5,550 nt of DNA from Chloroflexota bacterium. GTDB taxonomy: Bacteria; Chloroflexota; Dehalococcoidia; SAR202; UBA11138. The notes beneath the pieces were generated by a model, which saw nothing but the letters and a program-made list of their open reading frames with translations, did no database searches and was not told where the DNA came from. A program made the position numbers and the translations under genes. The stretch lies in the NCBI GenBank assembly GCA_002710885.1, contig PAIW01000150.1, positions 8,634 to 14,183 on the forward strand. The letters are read 5' to 3'. Positions 1-5,550 of the stretch are shown here, in pieces. The first letter of the stretch is position 1. Each line of letters starts with the position of its first letter.

Positions 1-236
1 TCGATCGTTTCTTGAGGCAGGTCGGTGGTGGCAAACTGTATCTCGTCGTACCTCAATCGCTCGACGACCCTTACCTTGCTCCCGACCCATTGATCGGAGC
101 CTGCCACTGGTTCACTAAACCGCAGGGTCACGGCCTTCCCTTCTCTATCAATCAGCGCAGTCAAACTGCGTTGATCTGTCTCGCTGGGAATGACCACAGA
201 GCCCTCGTATTCGTCCCATTTCACATTGTCTGGCAT
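1..236 (-). CDS. Hypothetical protein, N-terminal part, cut by the left edge
   Basis: This minus-strand frame starts with ATG at 236-234 and stays open to the left edge, giving 78 complete codons beginning MPDNVKWDEYEGSVVIP. The start is supported by an AAAAGGA ribosome binding site at 253-247, ten bases upstream. The protein is acidic and rich in short alternating stretches typical of beta strands (GSVVIP, SLTALID, AVTLRF, SKVRVVERLRY). There is no signal peptide or membrane helix in the visible part. I do not recognise a family. It lies 101 bp downstream of the potassium channel gene on the same strand, so the two could be co-transcribed. The plus-strand frame over the same bases (12-257) has no clear family resemblance and lacks a convincing start site, so I prefer this strand. 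The C-terminus and total length are unknown. Confidence 0.6.
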   Translation of the reverse strand, partial: MPDNVKWDEYEGSVVIPSETDQRSLTALIDREGKAVTLRFSEPVAGSDQWVGSKVRVVERLRYDEIQFATTDLPQETI

Positions 237-242
237 TTGTAC

Positions 243-288
243 GTTATCCTTTTATAACTGTTCTCAAACATTCGACGATCAGGATAAC
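243..288 (-). promoter_or_regulatory. Inverted repeat that could mask the ribosome binding site of the left-edge gene
   Basis: Read on the minus strand, GTTATCCT (288-281) is followed 30 bases later by its exact complement AGGATAAC (250-243). The second arm contains the AGGA core of the ribosome binding site for the gene starting at 236. In the transcript the two arms could pair over 8 bp and hide the binding site. The arms and overlap are seen directly; a regulatory role is inference. An 8-bp match in a spacer this short is uncommon but can arise by chance. Confidence 0.3.
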
Positions 289-337
289 CCAGCGAAGCGA
301 CATGGGACAACCTCTTCGTTTAGCTGCCTGCCTGCTC

Positions 338-1060
338 CTAGCGAGCAAGCCTATCTCCTCTTTCTTTCAATATCCTGACCTCGGCTGCGAGTTCGAGGAT
401 CGCGTCACCGTAGGTTTGGCCGGACTTTTGCAACAGAGAAGCCAGGTTTGCCGTCAGCCCGCCAAAAAGGCCGATTCCAACCAGCATCAGCACCATCGCG
501 ATCGCGTGTCCTGTGGCTGTGACCGGCGTAATGTCACCGTATCCCACAGTTGTTACTGTCACTATCGCCCACCAGAGCGCGTCCTCGAACGAAACTATCT
601 GAGAGCTGGAGGTGGTCTTCACGGAGGTCGCGATTGTGGCCGCGATGATGACCAGACCCATCACATATACCAGGAAAAGGTCCACCTGTATCATCCTACG
701 AACACCCATGACTCCCCTGAATCCAAACAGGAACACTCGGATGATCCGCAGAGGCCGGAACCACGGGACTAAAACTACTATTGCCTCTAGCCAGCGCCTG
801 CGAATGTACTGAAGGCGATGCGGCGCCACGATAACCTTGAGTATCAAGTCAGTGGCAAATATCGCCCAGATGAATATCTCCAGTGTAAAAAACAACTGCT
901 CTCTTGCATCAGATAATTCCCAAAGTTTGGGGCCCACCAGCAGTGGTGTGATGGCGGATGACAGCAGCGACAAAGGCAATTCTATGAGATGTTCGATCCT
1001 GTTGAGCATCACCTCTCTTCGCTCAACGTTGGGGCTAATGGATTCCGGCGACGTGTTCAT
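338..1060 (-). CDS. Voltage-gated-type potassium channel, six-helix ion transport family
   Basis: This is a 240-residue inner-membrane K+ channel subunit, expected to work as a tetramer. The filter TVGYGD (residues 171-176) follows the pore helix ALWWAIVTVT (161-170), which is the classic K+ selectivity signature. Hydrophobic stretches fit S1 (about 27-44), S2 (55-78, with D71 and K75), S3 (89-100), an S4-like arginine helix FRPLRIIRVF (101-110, arginines at 102, 105, 108 and more at 115, 121, 122), S5 (127-146) and S6 (184-210). A short charged helix (217-238) ends the protein, with no cyclic-nucleotide or RCK domain. The start at 1060 has a poor ribosome binding site. Met18 (codon at 1009-1007) is an alternative start, preceded by GAGAGG, although that lies very close to it. 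The family is certain; whether gating responds to voltage is inferred from the spaced arginines. Confidence 0.92.
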   Translation of the reverse strand: MNTSPESISPNVERREVMLNRIEHLIELPLSLLSSAITPLLVGPKLWELSDAREQLFFTLEIFIWAIFATDLILKVIVAPHRLQYIRRRWLEAIVVLVPWFRPLRIIRVFLFGFRGVMGVRRMIQVDLFLVYVMGLVIIAATIATSVKTTSSSQIVSFEDALWWAIVTVTTVGYGDITPVTATGHAIAMVLMLVGIGLFGGLTANLASLLQKSGQTYGDAILELAAEVRILKERGDRLAR

Positions 1061-1085
1061 GAGGGGTCACTTAGAGTTTTCTCGC

Positions 1086-1142
1086 GTTATCAGGTGCCAG
1101 GACTCGTGGTTCCTGACCCCTGAAACCTTAAAACCTGATAAC
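1086..1142. repeat. Intergenic inverted repeat with TCAGGT-type motifs
   Basis: GTTATCAGGT (1086-1095) is the exact reverse complement of ACCTGATAAC (1133-1142). Inside these arms, AGGTGCCAGGA (1092-1102) and TCCTGACCCCT (1111-1121) match as a second inverted repeat at 9 of 11 positions around an 8-base loop. The interior also contains CCTGA and AACCT words repeated in the second arm. The same AGGT/TCAGG vocabulary recurs just after selB (3045-3070), which suggests a dispersed intergenic element rather than a gene-specific site. There is no T-run, so it is not an obvious terminator. Confidence 0.6.
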
Positions 1143-1145
1143 CTA

Positions 1146-1161
1146 AGATTCATACGAATCT
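1146..1161. promoter_or_regulatory. Perfect 6+6 dyad just upstream of selB
   Basis: AGATTC (1146-1151), a 4-base spacer ATAC, and GAATCT (1156-1161) form a perfect dyad ending one base before the proposed selB ribosome binding site. It could be an operator in DNA or a small hairpin in the selB leader. It also overlaps the weak -10 candidate. The dyad is seen directly; the function is inference. Confidence 0.35.
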
Positions 1162-1176
1162 GGAAGGCGGAATTGT

Positions 1177-3039
1177 ATGTTCGTTGTTGGCACGGCGGGA
1201 CATGTTGACCACGGGAAATCCACCCTGGTGCAGGCGCTAACTGGCATAGACCCGGACAGGCTCCAAGAGGAGAAGGACCGGGGCATGACCATCGACCTCG
1301 GATTCGCATGGCTCCAACTGCCCGGCGGAAACGAGGTCTCTATCGTTGATGTTCCAGGTCACGAGCGTTTCGTAAACAACATGCTAGCCGGAGTGGGAGG
1401 CATCGACCTCGCCCTGCTGGTTGTGGCCGCCGACGAGTCGGTGATGCCCCAGACCCGCGAGCATCTGGCCATCTTGGACCTGCTTCAGATACCACGCGGC
1501 CTTGTCGCCCTCACCAAGACAGACCTCGTTGAAGATGACTGGCTGGAGCTTGTGACAGCAGACGTCGAGGAGGTTCTGGAAAGCACAAAACTGGAAGGCT
1601 CTCAGATCATCCCCGTGTCAGCCATGACCGGGGACGGCCTCCCGGAGCTTATAGCCGCGATTGAGAGCATGCTGACTGAGACGAACCCTAAGAAGGACGT
1701 CGCCCGCCCGCGATTGCCAATAGACCGCTCATTCACTATCACAGGCTTCGGGACCGTGGTCACCGGAACGCTGGTGGACGGCTCTCTGGAGGTCGGCCAA
1801 GAGGTGGAGTTGGCCGTGTCGGGCCGCACCACCCGCATCCGAGGGCTTCAGACTCACCGACAAAAAGAAGAAATGGCCGAGCCGGGAACTCGTGTGGCGG
1901 CTAACCTCATCGGTGTCCCTCATGAGGAGATTCACAGAGGCGAAGTGCTGACCATCCCCGGATGGCTCAGGCCCACCACGGCCTTCGATGTTCACCTGCG
2001 GGTCATCCCCGACGCGCCCCAATCGCTGCGCCACAATATGTTCGTGACCGTGCACACAGGCTCCAGCGAGGCTATAGCCCGCCTGCGTTTGCTGGAGGGC
2101 GACCGGGTAGAGCCAGGCCAGACAACCTGGGCGCAGTTGAAGCTGGAGACTCCATTAGCCGTCGCCAAGAGCGACTATTTCGTAATCAGATCCAACCTGA
2201 CCACCCTGGGCGGCGGCAACATCGTGGACACCCACGCCCGACGCCCTCGTCGCAACCACCTTCCCACCATCGAACGCTTAGAGACAATGGAGAAGGGTTC
2301 GGATCGCGAAATTCTGCTCAAAACCATTGAGATGTCGGAGCCTAGCGGTTTCGTTGATATAGTCAACCGGGCCAATCTCAACCCCGATATGGCAAAAGAC
2401 GAGCTATCGGGCATGGGCTGCGAGGGTCTGGTGGTGACTCTCGGGAACGGGGCCATACGCAATGGCACACGATTCTACACCAGCGGAGGCTGGACCGCTC
2501 TGGGCATGAGAGTGCGAAACGCTCTGGCCAGCTATCACGAACAGTTCCCGCTGCGTCCGGGTTCGCCCAAAGAGGAGCTTCGGTCGCGAATCAACCTGAC
2601 TCCCCAAGACTTCAACGACGCACTCCCGTTGCTAAACGAAGGCGGCGTGACGGTCGAGTCTGGCTCTCTGGTGCGCCTGCCTGACCACAAGCCATCCCTC
2701 TCAGACACTCAGGAAGGCTCGGTCACGGGATACCTGAAACTGCTGGACTCTGATCCCTTCTCCCCGCCAACCGACTCACCCATTGACCCAGAGGTTCTCA
2801 GCCTGCTGGATGAGCAGGGTCGTGTGGTAAAAGTCAGCGAAACAGTGGTCTTTTCAGCTACGGCATATCGGCAGATGGTTGATAAAATATCCTCGCACAT
2901 AAAGGATGAAGGGGAGATCACGGTGGCCGATGTTCGAGACCTCCTCGGCACAAGCCGAAAATACGCACTGGCGCTTATGGATCATATGGATCACCAGCGC
3001 ATAACCCGTAGAGTAGGCGACGCCAGAGTGCTGAGGTAG
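1177..3039 (+). CDS. selB: Selenocysteine-specific translation elongation factor SelB
   Basis: SelB is a cytoplasmic GTPase that carries Sec-tRNA(Sec) to the ribosome and recognises the SECIS hairpin beside in-frame UGA codons. The 620 residues match the usual bacterial length. The G domain shows GHVDHGKS (8-15), RGMTIDLGF (35-43, switch I, SelB-type), DVPGH (58-62), TKTD (113-116) and VSA (147-149). Domain II has [16 protein letters not shown] (184-199). Domain III ends around LGGGNIVD (344-351). The rest is the RNA-binding winged-helix tail, including [15 protein letters not shown] (457-471) and a last module from about 560 with [14 protein letters not shown] (592-605) and RRVGD (611-615). 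The start gives the standard SelB N-terminus with no leader. No selA, selD or tRNA-Sec is visible in the window, so it appears as a separate selB locus. No frameshift or missing motif is seen. Confidence 0.97.
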   Translation: MFVVGTAGHVDHGKSTLVQALTGIDPDRLQEEKDRGMTIDLGFAWLQLPGGNEVSIVDVPGHERFVNNMLAGVGGIDLALLVVAADESVMPQTREHLAILDLLQIPRGLVALTKTDLVEDDWLELVTADVEEVLESTKLEGSQIIPVSAMTGDGLPELIAAIESMLTETNPKKDVARPRLPIDRSFTITGFGTVVTGTLVDGSLEVGQEVELAVSGRTTRIRGLQTHRQKEEMAEPGTRVAANLIGVPHEEIHRGEVLTIPGWLRPTTAFDVHLRVIPDAPQSLRHNMFVTVHTGSSEAIARLRLLEGDRVEPGQTTWAQLKLETPLAVAKSDYFVIRSNLTTLGGGNIVDTHARRPRRNHLPTIERLETMEKGSDREILLKTIEMSEPSGFVDIVNRANLNPDMAKDELSGMGCEGLVVTLGNGAIRNGTRFYTSGGWTALGMRVRNALASYHEQFPLRPGSPKEELRSRINLTPQDFNDALPLLNEGGVTVESGSLVRLPDHKPSLSDTQEGSVTGYLKLLDSDPFSPPTDSPIDPEVLSLLDEQGRVVKVSETVVFSATAYRQMVDKISSHIKDEGEITVADVRDLLGTSRKYALALMDHMDHQRITRRVGDARVLR

Positions 3040-3044
3040 GTTTT

Positions 3045-3070
3045 AGGTGTCAGGTGGTCAGGTATCAGGA
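3045..3070. repeat. Short tandem direct repeat after selB (AGGTNTC units)
   Basis: Immediately after the selB stop there are imperfect tandem units AGGTGTC (3045), AGGTGGTC (3052), AGGTATC (3060) and a partial AGGA (3067), with a period of 7-8 bases. The motif resembles the arms of the repeat upstream of selB (1086-1142). An open frame with a GTG at 3054 starts inside this repeat, which is one reason not to accept that as the start of the following gene. Confidence 0.6.
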
Positions 3071-3120
3071 ATTGTCCATCCTGAGCCGAGGCGAAGGATC
3101 TGGTCGCGAGCATGACAACT
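3071..3120. repeat. Nested palindromic intergenic element
   Basis: An inner hairpin pairs ATCCTGAGCC (3078-3087) with GGCGAAGGAT (3090-3099) at 8 of 10 positions around a 2-base loop. It is enclosed by outer arms TTGTCCAT (3072-3079) and ATGACAA (3112-3118), complementary except for one extra base. From memory, intergenic elements of the form TGTCATCCTGAGCG...GAAGGATCT are scattered in many environmental bacterial genomes, and this looks like a diverged copy. It sits between selB and the next gene and has no T-run. Copy number in this genome cannot be judged from one window. Confidence 0.6.
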
Positions 3121-3158
3121 TGGCTATTCGCATACATAAAGGCGTCGATTCTGTCATC

Positions 3159-3662
3159 ATGACCGATTCAAAAACTTCACAGGTTGAAACAGGCAAACTC
3201 CATATAACGCTGGACTCCAATAATCTGCAAGTGTCCTATGTGTCGTCGATGCTGAGAGTGCTTCAAGCGGCAGTCCGAGACATCGCCAGAGGCGTGGACG
3301 GTGCTCACGAACTGTTCGAGAATCAACCACAGCCTGTGCTGTTGCTCTCAACAGAGGTTGACGGCCCTGATTTGCAATTGCAGATCTTCTTTGCTGACCC
3401 CGCCAACTCCAAGCCGATGATGGATCTTTCCGCCCAGGCATTCGACCCCTTCATGGTTCAGTTCGAAAACCTGCTCAAACTGCTCCCTCAGCTTGGATTG
3501 TGGGGACGGGTGGCCCGACGCTCAGGCCCCAGCAGTATCGAAACCGAGACCGACCGCAGGCTTGACGAGCTTCGAGTCGAGCTTCGACACTTTTCCAGGG
3601 CGACTCTAAGGTTCGGAAAACGGAGCATATCTTTCAACGGCGACCAGTTGGCGATCGAATAG
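3159..3662 (+). CDS. Conserved-looking hypothetical protein paired with nurA
   Basis: This is a 167-residue soluble protein of no family I recognise. I start it at ATG 3159 (MTDSKTSQVE...). The frame is open further upstream to a GTG at 3054, but that stretch runs through the tandem and palindromic repeats and reads as non-coding. The ribosome binding site is weak; AAAGGCG at 3138-3144 is rather distant. Visible features are a short beta-like start (GKLHITLD, NNLQVSYV), a helix 31-46 (MLRVLQAAVRDIARGV), a strand pair around 60-78 (VLLLSTEV and LQLQIFF), a hydrophobic helix 97-113, and a charged helix 126-152 (rich in E, R and L) followed by RFGKRSISFNGD. There are no Cys or His pairs, nucleotide-binding motif, signal peptide or membrane helix. 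It ends 24 bp before nurA, so co-expression with the nuclease is likely. A role in NurA function is inference from position only. Confidence 0.8.
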   Translation: MTDSKTSQVETGKLHITLDSNNLQVSYVSSMLRVLQAAVRDIARGVDGAHELFENQPQPVLLLSTEVDGPDLQLQIFFADPANSKPMMDLSAQAFDPFMVQFENLLKLLPQLGLWGRVARRSGPSSIETETDRRLDELRVELRHFSRATLRFGKRSISFNGDQLAIE

Positions 3663-3686
3663 TGTTCCGCACATCGAGCTCAAATC

Positions 3687-4898
3687 ATGGCCCTTGACCT
3701 GGGAAAGACTGCCATCCAGATAGAGCGCATGACCGACGACCTGCGCGCCCAGCAGTCCGGCAAGCTCCAGAGGTTGGATCATGCGCTGGAGGTTGTGGAC
3801 GGCTTCGACACCGAAGCCTACGAAGATCAACGCGCCCGATCCGCACAGACCCTGGCGTGGCCTTCCGTTCCAATTGTCAGCGAACCTCCATCCGCTCGAC
3901 ACTCGTCTCCGGAACTGCCCGACGACTTCTGCGTCGTGGCCGTGGACGGCTCCCATATCGACGTGGATCGGCACATCCCGGCACGGTGCTTTCTCATCAA
4001 CATTGGAACCTGTGTCCTGACCTACGGCTCCCAACCCGACGCCGTGCTGACCAGCGAGCCGCACCTGTACGCTCACGAAGACGAACTGGTCATCCAAGAC
4101 CAAAGCGCCAAGCACCGCCAGCAGTACATCCAGGGCGGAGTGTTGGGCGCGAAACGCGCGGTTGAGGAGATTCGCGGGCTGGTTGATGCGGTCCGAAAAC
4201 TGCCTCCCAACATGCCGACTTTGGCCCTGATGGACGGCGCGTTGGTTATGTTTATCGACCGAGGATATCAAGATTTCGTGATCGAAGAGCTTATGGAGGT
4301 AGGCTTCGTGGCCGCACTCAACGATCTTCGGAGCCTGGCAGAGAAGCGCCCTTTGGCTGTGGCGGCCTACGTCAGCTTGCCAGGTTACGCCGAGTTCATG
4401 GGCGCGGTGCGAGTGAGCGCCTGCCCATACGAAATTTCCGACTGCGCTGTCCACTGCGGTCAGTTGCCGGTAGGCAGTCGCCCCTGCGACGATGCCGCCG
4501 AGGGCATCCTGGACCGCGAAGTATTCTCGAGACTGTTGGATAAAGGCCAACGGTCCGCCGTGTTCGACTCCACAAACTCGCTGGTCGTCAACTACTACGA
4601 CAGCCACGGAATCAGCTTCTTCTACATCAACTCGGGAGAGGAAATCGGGCGGGTCGAGATACCCTCGTGGATCGCCCAGGATGAGGCGATGCTCAGCCTC
4701 ACTCACGCCTTGGTTCTGGACCAGTGCCGCCGAGGGCCAGGTTATCCTATCTCCTTGATGGAGGCCCACGAACAGGCCGTGGTCACAACCTCGGATCGCC
4801 GGTATTTCGTCGATCTGATAGAGGAATCCCTCCAGGACAACCGCATGGCTGTATTCACCTCCGAGAAGAACCGCTCAAAACGCCTGCGTTGGCTTTAG
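3687..4898 (+). CDS. nurA: NurA-family nuclease (DNA end resection)
   Basis: NurA proteins are Mn2+-dependent single-strand endo- and 5'-3' exonucleases that act with the HerA ATPase in processing DNA ends, known mainly from archaea. The 403 residues carry the family landmarks in order: VVAVDGSHID (83-92, metal-binding Asp87), LALMDGALV (179-187, Asp183), AYVSLPGYAE (227-236), an acidic position in SWIAQDEAML (327-336), and the C-terminal LMEAHEQAVVTTSDRRYF (357-374). A helical N-terminal extension (1-45) precedes the nuclease fold. CPYEISDC (246-253) plus further cysteines at 257 and 267 may be structural. The ATG start is 24 bp after the upstream stop, with only a weak GAG-containing binding site, which suggests translation coupled to that gene. 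No herA is visible on either side in the window. Family assignment is firm; activity is inferred because the Asp residues are kept. Confidence 0.9.
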   Translation: MALDLGKTAIQIERMTDDLRAQQSGKLQRLDHALEVVDGFDTEAYEDQRARSAQTLAWPSVPIVSEPPSARHSSPELPDDFCVVAVDGSHIDVDRHIPARCFLINIGTCVLTYGSQPDAVLTSEPHLYAHEDELVIQDQSAKHRQQYIQGGVLGAKRAVEEIRGLVDAVRKLPPNMPTLALMDGALVMFIDRGYQDFVIEELMEVGFVAALNDLRSLAEKRPLAVAAYVSLPGYAEFMGAVRVSACPYEISDCAVHCGQLPVGSRPCDDAAEGILDREVFSRLLDKGQRSAVFDSTNSLVVNYYDSHGISFFYINSGEEIGRVEIPSWIAQDEAMLSLTHALVLDQCRRGPGYPISLMEAHEQAVVTTSDRRYFVDLIEESLQDNRMAVFTSEKNRSKRLRWL

Positions 4899-5098
4899 TT
4901 GGTGTAACCAACGAAATCAGAACCGATACCCGTGAAACCCCGTGGCTCATGCGTTTGAAAGTAGTTTACAACTTCTCAGAACTATCATCAGTTCGTGCTA
5001 ACTTGAAGTGCCGCGTTTATGGAAGCTCCAGGCTCCAACTTGGAAAATTCCGGGATTGACGAGCTTCAATCGGCCAAAGCGAGGTTACGAAGGCAACA
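4899..5098. other. Gene-free, less GC-rich spacer after nurA
   Basis: No convincing coding frame is seen here on either strand. GC content drops (28 of 60 bases at 4921-4980) compared with nurA. At its left edge two alternative small stems are possible, CGTTGG (4887-4892) or GTTGG (4898-4902) with CCAACG (4908-4913). Neither is followed by a T-run, so they are poor terminator candidates. No tRNA cloverleaf or clear promoter was found. The final bases before 5099 contain GAAGG, a reasonable ribosome binding site for the broken gene that follows. Confidence 0.5.
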
Positions 5099-5420
5099 AT
5101 GCATACTCACTCCTCCAGAACATCCCACGCAACCTCAGCGAACGTATCGTCGGTTAATTTGTCCGCGCATCCGTTCCCAGCGCCGGCGATGAAACAGCAA
5201 GGCCATCTGCCGCTGCCAGATGAATCGTCACAGAACCCCCAGCGTCACGGGCGCAGTATCGGTAAATTAAACGTTTTTCCTCCCAGAATGCTTCGGCTTA
5301 TGACGTTACTGCATTGCCGGACCGGGTGCGCGTAAATTTGGAACGAGCGTTCCAGTCTGATTTCTCCCAGGTCAGGATACACGCCAACGATTCAGGTGCC
5401 GGCTCCCTCAACGCCCTGGA
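5099..5420 (+). pseudogene. Broken N-terminal remnant of a DUF4157 protein
   Basis: An ATG at 5099 with GAAGG six bases upstream opens a 78-codon frame (MHTHSSRTSHATSANVSS...). It has the polar, low-complexity N-terminus and a GRSIG word reminiscent of DUF4157 proteins, and stops at 5335. The recognisable domain piece is in a different frame, open from 5266: LPDRVRVNLERAFQSDFSQ at 5314-5370, continuing VRIHANDSGAGSLNAL to about 5418. This fits the family pattern LP..lr..lE..fG.DFs.VRvH.d. One frameshift around 5275-5310 would join the two parts. Beyond 5420 no frame continues with the expected AfTvG and HELTH segments, so the copy is truncated as well as frameshifted. DUF4157 is known at the start of polymorphic-toxin-like proteins and near contractile injection systems. 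A sequencing error could explain one frameshift but not the lost continuation. Confidence 0.55.
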
Positions 5421-5550
5421 GTGGTCAGAAACACGCTGCAACCGCCGTTCGTTTCATTGGATGTCAGGAAGGACAGGCTGGAAAACGTCGAGCCTAATGT
5501 ACATGCTCTGGTCGCCGAGTTGGACGGCCGAGATACCGGCAATATCGCTC
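5421..5550 (+). other. Unassigned open stretch running off the right edge
   Basis: A plus-strand frame is open from 5361 to the edge, with a GTG at 5421 and 43 codons after it (VVRNTLQPPFVSLDVRKDRL...). It has a coding-like composition but no good ribosome binding site and no family I recognise. The minus strand also has an open frame entering from the edge and ending at a TGA near 5455, with equally GC-rich third positions. I cannot tell which, if either, is real. It is not a visible continuation of the DUF4157 domain. Confidence 0.25.

Larger units (their letters stand above)
1061..1176. promoter_or_regulatory. Divergent intergenic region between the channel gene and selB
   Basis: The channel and selB are transcribed away from each other from this 116-bp spacer, so promoters for both should lie here. 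No strong -35/-10 pair is visible. The best selB candidate is weak: CTGAAA at 1120-1125 and TAAGAT at 1144-1149, 18 bp apart. Much of the spacer is taken up by inverted repeats (1086-1142 and 1146-1161), listed separately. The selB ribosome binding site is probably GGAAGGCGG at 1162-1170, six bases before the ATG. Confidence 0.45.

Noticed and set aside
12..257. An 81-codon plus-strand open frame at the left edge
   Set aside because: No ribosome binding site or family resemblance. The minus-strand frame over the same bases has a good start signal and more protein-like composition.
302..772. A 156-codon plus-strand open frame opposite the potassium channel
   Set aside because: Its translation is rich in His, Arg, Gln and Cys with no family pattern, while the minus strand has the complete channel with its selectivity filter.
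1086..1142. CRISPR-like repeat
   Set aside because: There is only one inverted-repeat unit, with no regularly spaced direct repeats and no cas genes in the window.
1146..1161. SECIS-like element upstream of selB
   Set aside because: The stem is only 6 bp, its ATAC loop lacks the features of a bacterial SECIS, and no in-frame TGA lies just upstream.
3054..3158. A 35-codon N-terminal extension of the gene before nurA, starting with GTG at 3054
   Set aside because: It runs through the AGGT tandem repeat and the palindromic element and has no ribosome binding site of its own. The ATG at 3159 is preferred.
3606..4769. A 387-codon open frame on the minus strand opposite nurA
   Set aside because: The plus strand carries clear NurA motifs along the whole span. 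The minus-strand translation has no recognisable family and its openness is explained by the GC-rich codon use of nurA.
4887..4913. Possible rho-independent terminator after nurA
   Set aside because: The stems are only 5-6 bp and compete with each other, and no T-run follows.
5339..5354. Palindrome TGGAACG-AG-CGTTCCA
   Set aside because: It falls within the codons for the LERAFQ words of the DUF4157 remnant, so coding origin explains it adequately; no paired or repeated site is nearby.

Overview
The window looks like a chromosomal segment of a moderately GC-rich bacterium. The SelB protein has the bacterial layout: an EF-Tu-like half followed by a long winged-helix tail. The NurA-type nuclease belongs to a family best known from archaea but also found in some bacterial phyla, including Chloroflexota. 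Together with the voltage-gated-type potassium channel and the style of intergenic repeats, this fits a Chloroflexota lineage (Dehalococcoidia/SAR202-like). That assignment is inference from gene content; no rRNA or marker gene is present to settle it.

Layout: the left part lies on the minus strand. It holds the first 78 codons of an unrecognised gene cut by the left edge (1-236) and, upstream of it, a complete six-helix potassium channel (338-1060). A 116-bp divergent intergenic region (1061-1176) carries two inverted repeats. The right part reads on the plus strand: selB (1177-3039), a 119-bp spacer filled with short-repeat and palindromic DNA, a 167-codon gene of unknown function (3159-3662), and 24 bp later a complete NurA-family nuclease gene (3687-4898).

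After nurA the sequence becomes less GC-rich and no intact gene can be recognised. From 5099 a plausible start with a ribosome binding site leads into what looks like the broken N-terminal end of a DUF4157 protein. The recognisable domain piece (about 5308-5417) lies in a different frame from the start, and homology stops before the expected HELTH-type segment. The last 130 bases are open on both strands and cannot be assigned.

How the genes fit together: SelB implies that the organism decodes UGA as selenocysteine, but selA, selD, tRNA-Sec and any selenoprotein gene lie outside the window. The small unknown gene and nurA form a tight pair and are the best candidate for a functional unit. The usual NurA partner, the HerA ATPase, is not seen next to nurA on either side within the window. 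The channel and the cut gene on the left form a separate minus-strand group. I see no CRISPR array, insertion sequence, tRNA or rRNA. The most interesting leads are the uncharacterised partner of NurA, the DUF4157 relic, and the repeat elements on both sides of selB.
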